A stretch of 64,000 nucleotides of DNA from Rhodospirillaceae bacterium. Lineage in GTDB: Bacteria; Pseudomonadota; Alphaproteobacteria; Reyranellales; Reyranellaceae. Below, in pieces: positions 57,238-64,000 of the stretch (position 1 is the stretch's first letter; each line of letters opens with the position of its first letter). Made by a program: the position numbers and the translations under genes. The notes under the pieces were generated by a model. The model saw only the letters and a program-made list of their open reading frames with translations. It did no database searches and had not been told where the DNA came from. Where the stretch lies: NCBI GenBank assembly GCA_009772935.1, contig WOUR01000004.1, positions 1-64,000 of the forward strand, in the 5' to 3' direction.

Positions 57238-59277
57238 ATGCGCCTTTTGATGAACGTCGCGGCCCTGCTGGGCCTTCTCGTGTTCCCGACCTTCGCCTTC
57301 GCCCAGGACCTAGCGCTGAAGAGGGTCATGCTCTCGTCCGGTGGCTTGGGATATTTCGAGTACGAGGCGAATGTCGACGGCGACGCGACCCTGAAGCTTA
57401 CCGTCTCGCTGGGGCAGGTAGACGACGTGCTGAAGAGCCTCGTAGTCTATGACGACAAGGGCGGGGTGGGCGGACTAAGCCTGCCGGGGCGCGAGCCGCT
57501 GGCACAGGCCTTCAAGGATCTTCCGTTCGACGAGAATTCTCTGGGGTCGCCGGCCGAGCTGTTGCAGGCCCTCAAGGGCGCCCAAGTTACAGTGGGGGGC
57601 AGCCGCTCGATATCCGGCCGCATCGTCTCGGTCGAGGAGGACAGCGTTGCGCTGCCTGACAACAAGGGCATGGTGAAGCGCACGCGGGTCACGCTCTACA
57701 CCGATCGCGGCCTGCAGCAGTTCATCCTGGAGGATGCGGAGAACCTGCAGTTCGCCGACGCCGGCCTGCGCGACAAGGTCGGCCAGGCGCTGGTCGCCAT
57801 CCAGGGCAATCGCGCCAAGGATGCGCGCATCATCGATCTCACGATGCGGGGGCAGGGCCGGCGCACTGTCCGGGTCGCCTACATCGTCGAGGCTCCGGTC
57901 TGGAAGGCTTCGTATCGCCTGACCCTCGGTGCCGATCCGGCAGTTGCGCGCTCTGGCCTGCAGGGCTGGGCGGTCGTCGAGAACTTGAGCGGTCAGGACT
58001 GGAAGGACGTCGATCTGACCTTGGTCTCGGGACGGCCGGTCGCCTTCCATCAGGCGCTCTACAACGCTTATTACGTGACGCGGCCCGAAGTGCCCGTCGA
58101 AATCGCCGGTCGCCTGATGCCCGGCATCGATCGCGGCGGCGTCACGGCGGACCAGCAGCGCGCCAAATCCTCGCCGCCGATGCCGGCGCCTGCGCCCAGT
58201 CGCGCGCAACAGGAGCGCTTCGGCGCTTCGCCGCAGATCGCAATGGCGCCGCCACCTCCACCGGCCGCGCCGATGGCTGCGGCCGCTGACCAATTCGAGG
58301 CGAGCGATGCCGCCACGCAGGTGATATTCAGGTTTCCGCGCGCCGTCAGCGTCGAGAACGGTCGGACACTGTCGATCCCGATCGTCGACCGCCAGGTACC
58401 GGCGGCCCGGCTCGCGCTCTATCAGGCCGAGACCGCTGCGCGTAACCCGCTGGCTGCGATCCGCCTGACCAACGACGGCGACTCCGGATTGCCTCCGGGC
58501 ATCATCACGCTCTACGAGCGCGACAAGGGTGGCTACGTCTCCTACGTCGGCGACGCTCGGCTCTCGGCCTTCCCGGTCGGCGAGACGCGCCTGCTGGCCT
58601 ATGCGCTCGACGAGAAGATATTGATCGAGCGCGACGTGGCGCAGACCGACAGGGTGGCCTCGGGCGCCATCGCCAATGGCGCGCTGCGCCTGTCGCGGGT
58701 CGTCCGCCAGACGACGGTCTATCGCGTGCGCGGCCCGGTAAAGGAGCCGCGCCAGCTCGTCGTCGTGCAGCGCCGCCTGCCAGGGTGGACGCTGACCAAG
58801 CCGGAGGCGAAGGACGTGGAGTTGAGCGAAGGCAACTATCGCATCCCGTTTCGGCTGCCCGGCGGCGACCAGACCCAGACCTTCGAGGTCGTACAGGAGC
58901 AGACGCAGCAGCAGGAAATCCGGCTGGTCGAAAGCGCGGCCGAGCAGATCCGCGTCTACGCCCAGGCCCGCGAGTTCGACGCCAAGACACGCGACGCGCT
59001 GAGCAGGGTGCTGCAGCTCCAGCAAGCGGCGACGGACGCCCAGCGCAAGGTCCAGCAGGTCGATGCTGAACGTCAGACTATCGCGCAGGAACAGGCGCGC
59101 CTTCGCGACAACCTCGCGCGGGTGCCGGCCAACAGCGACCTGCAGCGCCGCTACCTCGCCACGCTCGACAAGCAAGAAACCGACCTGGAGGCTCTCGCCA
59201 GCCGCCGCGCCGACGCCGAGAAGTCAGCCGAAGCGGCGCGCGAGGCTCTGAGGGCATATGTGGTTCAGTTGGGCTGA
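57238..59277 (+). CDS. DUF4139 domain-containing exported protein
   Basis: A 679-residue protein with a signal peptide ending FAFAQD; ATG 57238 follows GGGAGAGAG. The N-terminal part has 'LGYFEYEANVDGDATLKLTV' and 'DDVLKSLVVYDDKGGVGGLS', and a DUF4139-type region follows with 'VAYIVEAPVWKASYRLTLG' and 'GWAVVENLSGQDWKDVDLTL'. The middle has a disordered proline/alanine linker (MAPPPPPAAPMAAAAD). A coiled coil ends it from about residue 590. Its function is not known. It lies convergent with recG with no gap. Confidence 0.85.
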   Translation: MRLLMNVAALLGLLVFPTFAFAQDLALKRVMLSSGGLGYFEYEANVDGDATLKLTVSLGQVDDVLKSLVVYDDKGGVGGLSLPGREPLAQAFKDLPFDENSLGSPAELLQALKGAQVTVGGSRSISGRIVSVEEDSVALPDNKGMVKRTRVTLYTDRGLQQFILEDAENLQFADAGLRDKVGQALVAIQGNRAKDARIIDLTMRGQGRRTVRVAYIVEAPVWKASYRLTLGADPAVARSGLQGWAVVENLSGQDWKDVDLTLVSGRPVAFHQALYNAYYVTRPEVPVEIAGRLMPGIDRGGVTADQQRAKSSPPMPAPAPSRAQQERFGASPQIAMAPPPPPAAPMAAAADQFEASDAATQVIFRFPRAVSVENGRTLSIPIVDRQVPAARLALYQAETAARNPLAAIRLTNDGDSGLPPGIITLYERDKGGYVSYVGDARLSAFPVGETRLLAYALDEKILIERDVAQTDRVASGAIANGALRLSRVVRQTTVYRVRGPVKEPRQLVVVQRRLPGWTLTKPEAKDVELSEGNYRIPFRLPGGDQTQTFEVVQEQTQQQEIRLVESAAEQIRVYAQAREFDAKTRDALSRVLQLQQAATDAQRKVQQVDAERQTIAQEQARLRDNLARVPANSDLQRRYLATLDKQETDLEALASRRADAEKSAEAAREALRAYVVQLG

Positions 59278-61359
59278 TCAGCCGGCCCGCAAGGTCCGCA
59301 CCGCGTCGTCTCGACGGAAGAGATAGAGGAGGGCGCGCAGGGCCTTGCCGCGCTCGGTTTGCAGGTCGGGATCGCGCGCTATCACCAGCCGGGCGTCGTC
59401 GCGCGCGGCTTCCAGCAGTTCGTTGTGGACGGCGAGATCGGCCAGCCGCATCTCCGGCAGGCCGCTCTGACGTGTGCCTAGAAGCTCGCCGGCGCCGCGC
59501 AGTTTCAGGTCTTCCTCGGCGATGCGGAAGCCGTCTTCGGTTTCGCGCATGATCGCGAGGCGCGCCTTCGCGGTCTCGCCAAGCGGCATTGCGTAGAGCA
59601 GCAGGCAAGTGGATTTCGCGCTGCCGCGTCCGACGCGGCCGCGCAGCTGGTGAAGCTGCGCCAAGCCGAAGCGCTCGGCATGCTCGATCACCATGACCGT
59701 CGCGGCCGGCACGTCGACGCCGACCTCGATCACGGTCGTGGCGACGAGAATCGACAGGCGTCCGTCGGCGAAGGCCGCCATCGTGGCCTCGCGCTCGGCG
59801 CTCTTCAGGCGACCATGCAGCAGGCCCACCTTGCCGGGGAAGCGGTCGCTCAGGAGGCGGAACCGCTCGGTGACGTTGGCGAGGTCGATCTCCTCGGATT
59901 CCTCGATCAGCGGGCAGACCCAGTAGACGCGGGCGCCGGCCGCGATCTGCCGGCCGATCCCTTGTGCGACCTCGCCGATCCGCTCGAGCGGAATGGTGCG
60001 GGTGTCGATCGGCTGCCGCCCCCTGGGTTTCTCAGTGAGTTTCGACACATCGAGGTCGCCATAGGCCGCGAGCATCAAGGTGCGCGGAATGGGCGTCGCC
60101 GTCATGACGAGAAGGTCGACGGCATGCCCTTTCGACGACAGCGCCATGCGTTGATGCACGCCGAAACGGTGCTGCTCGTCCACGACTGCGAGCGCGAGAT
60201 CGGCGAACTCGACATCCTCCTGCACCAGTGCGTGGGTGCCGACCACGAGTTGGATCGTGCCGTCGGCCAGGCCCTGCAAGGTCTGCTTTTTCTGACGTTG
60301 GCCATCACGACCGGTCAGCAGCGCGATCGTCACGCCGGCCGCTTCCGCGAGCGGCGCGATGGTCGCGAAATGTTGGCGCGCCAGCAGCTCGGTCGGCGCC
60401 ATCATCGCAGCCTGCGCGCCGGCCTCGACGCAGATCAGCATGGCGAGCAGAGCCACCAGGGTCTTGCCGCTGCCGACATCGCCCTGCAGCAGCCGCACCA
60501 TGCGTTCCTCTTTGCCGAGATCGTCGGCGACCTCGGCGATGGCCTGGGTCTGGCTGGCGGTTAGTTCGAAGCCAAGCGACGCAAGGGCGGCCTGGCGCAG
60601 GCGGCCATCGCCCTTCGTCGCGTGACCGGCCAGGGTGCGGTTGTGATGGCGCACCAGCGCGATGGCGAGCTGGCTGGCCAGCAATTCGTCGAAGGCCAGG
60701 CGCGCGCGGGCAGGGTGCGACGGAGAGAGATCGCCCGGTTCCTCGGGCGCGTGGACGTGAGCGATGGCACTCTTCCAGTCACTCCAGCCCTGCTTCTTGT
60801 GAAAGGCGGCGTCCTGCCATTCGGGGAGAGCAGGCGAGCGCTCGACGGCCGCCGCAATGGCCTTCTGCACCGGCCTCTGGGTGAGACCGGCAGTCAGGCC
60901 ATACAGAGGCTCGACCCGCAGGATCCTTTCACGCTCCGCCAGTGGCACGACATGATCGGGGTGCGTCATCTGCACCTCGCCCTGGTAGATCTCGACCTTG
61001 CCGCTCACCACGCGGGTCTCGCCCGGCGGCAGCAGCTTCTTGAGATAGTCCTCGCGACCGTTGAAGTAGGTCAGGCAGAGCCGGCCGCTCTCGTCGCTGC
61101 ACCAGATCTTGTAGGGCTGGCGCGGACTGTGCGGGACGATGTGCTCGTCGACGTTGACGGTCAGGGTCGCGACCTCGCCGCCGCGCGCCTGGGCGACGTC
61201 GGGTGCGTTCCGGCGGTCTATCACGCCGGCGGGCAGGTGCCAGAGCAGGTCGACAACCAACGGGCCGGCCAGTTTCTCCACGAGTGTCCCGAGTCGCGGA
61301 CCGATTCCTGGCAGCGACGTGACCTGGGCAAAGAGGGGCGTGAGGGCTTGCGGGCGCAT
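59278..61359 (-). CDS. recG: ATP-dependent DNA helicase RecG
   Basis: A 693-residue branch-migration helicase. The wedge/OB domain (about 1-200) includes 'HPDHVVPLAERERILRVEPL' and 'YGLTAGLTQRPVQKAI'. The helicase core has Walker A 'LLQGDVGSGKTLVALLAML', DEQHR in 'AVVDEQHRFGVHQRM', 'VMTATPIPRTLMLAAYGDL' and 'GLLHGRLKSAEREATMAAF', ending with the 'QLHQLRGRVGRG' Q-x-x-G-R-x-G-R motif. It rescues stalled replication forks. It is divergent from sdhE, a conserved arrangement in alphaproteobacteria. Confidence 0.96.
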   Translation of the reverse strand: MRPQALTPLFAQVTSLPGIGPRLGTLVEKLAGPLVVDLLWHLPAGVIDRRNAPDVAQARGGEVATLTVNVDEHIVPHSPRQPYKIWCSDESGRLCLTYFNGREDYLKKLLPPGETRVVSGKVEIYQGEVQMTHPDHVVPLAERERILRVEPLYGLTAGLTQRPVQKAIAAAVERSPALPEWQDAAFHKKQGWSDWKSAIAHVHAPEEPGDLSPSHPARARLAFDELLASQLAIALVRHHNRTLAGHATKGDGRLRQAALASLGFELTASQTQAIAEVADDLGKEERMVRLLQGDVGSGKTLVALLAMLICVEAGAQAAMMAPTELLARQHFATIAPLAEAAGVTIALLTGRDGQRQKKQTLQGLADGTIQLVVGTHALVQEDVEFADLALAVVDEQHRFGVHQRMALSSKGHAVDLLVMTATPIPRTLMLAAYGDLDVSKLTEKPRGRQPIDTRTIPLERIGEVAQGIGRQIAAGARVYWVCPLIEESEEIDLANVTERFRLLSDRFPGKVGLLHGRLKSAEREATMAAFADGRLSILVATTVIEVGVDVPAATVMVIEHAERFGLAQLHQLRGRVGRGSAKSTCLLLYAMPLGETAKARLAIMRETEDGFRIAEEDLKLRGAGELLGTRQSGLPEMRLADLAVHNELLEAARDDARLVIARDPDLQTERGKALRALLYLFRRDDAVRTLRAG

Positions 61360-61444
61360 GGTTGGTTTGATCAGGGGCTGCGTGACTTCGCCATCGCCGC
61401 CGCCTATATGCTACGCCCCTTTTTGTTCCGGGCCTGGGGAAAAC

Positions 61445-61714
61445 ATGAGCGCCGACACGGATCTGGAGACGCGCCGGAAGCGGTTGCTGTACCGCAGCAC
61501 CTATCGCGGCAACAAGGAGAACGACATCCTCCTTGGCCAGTTCGCGCGCGCACATCTCGGGGAGTTCGGCGCCGCCGAACTCGACGAGTATGAGAGACTG
61601 CTCGCGGTCGGCGACAACGACATCTACGACTGGGTGTCGGGCAAGGTGACCGTTCCGGCCGACCAGGATACGGCGGTCGTGCGCAAGCTGCTGGCGTTCC
61701 GCGTGAGGTTCTAG
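61445..61714 (+). CDS. sdhE: Succinate dehydrogenase assembly factor 2 (SdhE)
   Basis: An 89-residue protein needed for flavinylation of succinate dehydrogenase. It has the 'RRKRLLYRSTYRGNKENDIL' start with the R-G-x-x-E(N)-D motif, and 'FGAAELDEYERLLAVGDNDI' with 'YDWVSG', the conserved helical bundle of the YgfY/SdhE/Sdh5 family. It lies between recG and mfd in opposite orientation to recG. A possible promoter (TATATG near 61406) precedes it. Confidence 0.93.
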   Translation: MSADTDLETRRKRLLYRSTYRGNKENDILLGQFARAHLGEFGAAELDEYERLLAVGDNDIYDWVSGKVTVPADQDTAVVRKLLAFRVRF

Positions 61715-64000
61715 TGGCCTTGCCGTTCGCCAGCGCGCTGGCTGCAATCCCCCGCAAGGCCGTCAAATGGACCATCGCCGGCCTGCCCGAAGGGGCCGAC
61801 GCCTTGGTGCTGGCCGAACTGGCGCGCGCGACCGGCGGGGCGGACATTCTGCACGTGGCGCGCGACGGCCAGCGGCTGGAGCGACTTCAGGACAGTCTGC
61901 GCTTCTTCAGCCCCGACCGAGAGGTGCTGGTCTTCCCGGCCTGGGATTGTCTGCCCTACGACCGCATGTCGCCGCATCCCGACATCGTAGCCGAGCGGCT
62001 GGAGACGCTGAGCCGGCTGGCGGCCCAGAAGGTGCCCGGCGCTCCGGCGCGGATCATCCTCGCTTCCGTGGGCGCCGCGCTGCAGCGCGTGCCGCCCAAG
62101 AGCCTCTACACCGAGGCGGCAACGATCCTGCGCAAAGGCCAGACGGTCGACGTGGCCTGGCTGACCAAGTTCCTGGGCGAGAACGGCTATGGCCGGGCCG
62201 AGACGGTGATGGAGCCGGGAGAGTTCGCCGTGCGCGGCGGCCTGTTCGACCTCTTCCCGCCAGGCACCAAGGAGCCGCTGCGGCTCGACCTGTTCGGCGA
62301 CACGCTGGAGGCCATCCGCTCCTTCGATCCAATGAGCCAGCGCTCGACCGGTACCCGCGACGAAGTCGTGCTGCTGCCGGTCAGTGAAGTGCTGCTGACG
62401 CCCCAGAGCATCGAGCGGTTCCGCAGCGGCTATCGCGAGCTGTTCGGCAACGTCTCCGGTGAGAACCTGCTCTACGAAGCGGTTTCGGCCGGCCAGCGCC
62501 ATGTCGGTGTCGAACACTGGATGCCGCTGTTCCACGACCACATGGAGACGCTCCTCGACTACTGCCCCGGCGCGATCATCACCGCCGACCATGAAGCGGC
62601 GGAAGCCTTCTCCGCGCGCTACGAGCTGATCGCCGACTACTACGACGCCCGCCAGAAGACCGGTGCTAAGGGCGGGATGACCGGCGGCGCGGATTACAAG
62701 CCGCTGCCGCCCGACCGGCTCTATCTGAAACCCTCGGAATGGGAGCGGCTGCTCGACGGCCGCACTGTCGCTCAGTTCTCGACCTTCGATTCGGCGCCCG
62801 GGGCGGTCAACACGATCGACCTCGGCGGCCGCCGCCACGAGGGCTTCGCGCAGGCGCGCACCGCGCAGGGCGTGAACCTGTTCGACAAGGTGGCCCAGCA
62901 TGTGAAGGCCGCCAACGACGCCGGCCGCCGCATCATCGTCGCGGGCTACACCGACGGCTCGACGAGCCGCCTGCAGCACCTGTTGCAGGAGCACGGCGCC
63001 ACCACGCCGGTGCTCGCTGCCGACTTCGCCATGGTGCAGGGACTGCCCGCCGGTGTCGTGGCCGTCGTGATCTGGCCGCTGGAGCACGGTTTCGTGCTCG
63101 ACGGGCTGGAGGTAATCGGTGAGGAGGACATTCTCGGCGACCGCCTGTCGCGGCCGGCCAAGAAGCGGCGCCCGTCGGAGCGCTTCATTGCCGAGGCCTC
63201 GGCGCTCAGCGACGGCGACCTCGTGGTGCATCGCGAGCATGGCGTCGGGCGCTACGAGGGCCTGGTGACGCTCGAGATCCATCACGCGCGCCACGACTGC
63301 CTGCGGCTGACCTATGAAGGCGGCGACAAGCTGTTCGTCCCGGTCGAGAACATCGACGTGCTGAGCCGCTACGGTGCGGGCGAGGAGGGCGCCGTGCTCG
63401 ACCGCCTGGGCGGGGTGGCCTGGCAGTCGCGCAAGGCGAAGCTGAAGCAGCGCATAGCGGACATGGCCGATCGGCTGATCCAGATTGCCGCCGAGCGGGC
63501 GGTCCGGCGCGGAGAGACGCTCAGTCCGCCCGACGGCCTCTACGAGGAGTTCTGCGCCCGCTTCCCCTATGCCGAAACTGACGACCAGCTCCAGGCGATC
63601 TCGGACGTCATGGACGATCTGTCCTCGGGCAAGCCGATGGACCGGCTGGTCTGTGGTGATGTCGGCTTCGGCAAGACCGAGGTGGCGCTGCGCGCTGCCT
63701 TCATCGCCGCCATGTCGGGCAAGCAGGTGGCCGTGATCGGCCCGACGACTCTGCTGGCCCGCCAGCATCACCGCACCTTCGTCGAGCGCTTCCAGGGCAT
63801 GCCGCTGAACATCGGCCGCCTGTCTCGCCTCGTGCCACCGAAGGAAGCCAAGGCCACCAAGGCGGGGCTGAAGGACGGGACCATCAACATCATCTGCGGC
63901 ACGCATGCGCTGCTGGCCAAGGGCATAGAGTTCAAGGATCTCGGCCTGCTGATCGTCGACGAGGAGCAGCATTTCGGCGTCGCCCACAAAGAACGGCTGA
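61714..64000 (+). CDS. mfd: Transcription-repair coupling factor Mfd, 5' part (partial)
   Basis: The open frame runs 762 codons to the end of the window without a stop; full Mfd is about 1150 residues, so about two thirds are present. It starts at GTG 61714, sharing a base with the sdhE TAG. The UvrB-homology domain occupies about 1-350 ('VFPAWDCLPYDRMSPHPDIV', 'RGGLFDLFPPGT'). The RNA-polymerase-interacting region is at about 490-580 and the translocase Walker A 'CGDVGFGKTEVA' at 647-658. The DEEQ box is at 749-752 (DEEQHFGV). It removes stalled RNA polymerase at lesions and recruits UvrA. Confidence 0.95.
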   Translation, partial: MALPFASALAAIPRKAVKWTIAGLPEGADALVLAELARATGGADILHVARDGQRLERLQDSLRFFSPDREVLVFPAWDCLPYDRMSPHPDIVAERLETLSRLAAQKVPGAPARIILASVGAALQRVPPKSLYTEAATILRKGQTVDVAWLTKFLGENGYGRAETVMEPGEFAVRGGLFDLFPPGTKEPLRLDLFGDTLEAIRSFDPMSQRSTGTRDEVVLLPVSEVLLTPQSIERFRSGYRELFGNVSGENLLYEAVSAGQRHVGVEHWMPLFHDHMETLLDYCPGAIITADHEAAEAFSARYELIADYYDARQKTGAKGGMTGGADYKPLPPDRLYLKPSEWERLLDGRTVAQFSTFDSAPGAVNTIDLGGRRHEGFAQARTAQGVNLFDKVAQHVKAANDAGRRIIVAGYTDGSTSRLQHLLQEHGATTPVLAADFAMVQGLPAGVVAVVIWPLEHGFVLDGLEVIGEEDILGDRLSRPAKKRRPSERFIAEASALSDGDLVVHREHGVGRYEGLVTLEIHHARHDCLRLTYEGGDKLFVPVENIDVLSRYGAGEEGAVLDRLGGVAWQSRKAKLKQRIADMADRLIQIAAERAVRRGETLSPPDGLYEEFCARFPYAETDDQLQAISDVMDDLSSGKPMDRLVCGDVGFGKTEVALRAAFIAAMSGKQVAVIGPTTLLARQHHRTFVERFQGMPLNIGRLSRLVPPKEAKATKAGLKDGTINIICGTHALLAKGIEFKDLGLLIVDEEQHFGVAHKERL

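Noticed and set aside
61711-63987. A 758-codon minus-strand open frame at the end of the window
   Set aside because: It is the antisense of mfd, whose plus-strand frame carries Walker A and DEEQ motifs and runs off the end. The antisense translation has no domain.

Overview
The window is gene-dense, GC-rich chromosomal DNA from an alphaproteobacterium. The strongest markers are the block pcm-like methyltransferase, tolC, popZ (DUF2497), valS; the recG/sdhE/mfd block; a tRNA-Cys/tRNA-Asn pair; and many 4-base start/stop overlaps (ATGA, GTGA). The accessory metabolism (orphan Bug receptor, MlrC-type M81 protein, CaiB and PhyH genes, CO-dehydrogenase-type accessory genes) suggests a free-living Rhodospirillales/Reyranella-like organism. 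That placement is inference from gene content. I see no integrase, transposase, phage gene, CRISPR array or rRNA operon, and no gene-free stretch longer than about 170 bases.

Layout. 1-2713: the end of an ExbD/TolR gene, a divergent LysE exporter/TetR pair, a GNAT acetyltransferase and a HAD hydrolase. 2710-7774 (minus): a biotin-independent malonate decarboxylase operon, mdcA-C-D-E-G-B, without mdcH or a transporter; a small cupin gene and a 3-hydroxyisobutyrate-dehydrogenase-like gene diverge from it. 9077-12042 (minus): a CHASE3 histidine kinase, a single-domain response regulator and a receiver/HWE-type kinase fusion. 12141-18111: a hypothetical gene, an M81 (MlrC) protein, DUF1028, an orphan Bug binding protein, LysR and an MFS carrier. 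18127-20847: hisI with a translationally coupled TTG-start lipoprotein, a divergent Zur-like Fur gene, and an autotransporter-type barrel protein. 20910-26111 (minus): cysK-rbsK-alaX-sseA-hypothetical-metC, mostly sulfur metabolism. 26276-31276: a cupin protein, nudF, the two tRNAs, pcm-like, tolC and popZ. 31345-34628: valS and a small cupin gene.

34666-40559 (minus): a tight operon EamA transporter, CaiB CoA-transferase, thiolase-like protein without catalytic residues, PhyH dioxygenase, aldehyde dehydrogenase. 40640-44921: pyrD, an exported hypothetical, parE and a YciA-type thioesterase. 44918-47405: DUF1007 plus an RcnA/NicO-type metal exporter and a second EamA transporter. 47418-50509: a PrpB-like lyase and an SDR/amidase pair.

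50617-57146 is the most striking region: seven closely packed plus-strand genes. They encode a MoxR ATPase, a CoxE-type VWA protein, two half-size XdhC proteins, a MoeA-like/MocA-like fusion, SufS and SufU. This looks like a self-contained kit for cytidylating, sulfurating and inserting molybdenum cofactor, with a cysteine desulfurase built in, but no molybdenum hydroxylase structural genes lie in the window. The window ends with a DUF4139 exported protein, recG, sdhE and the 5' part of mfd.
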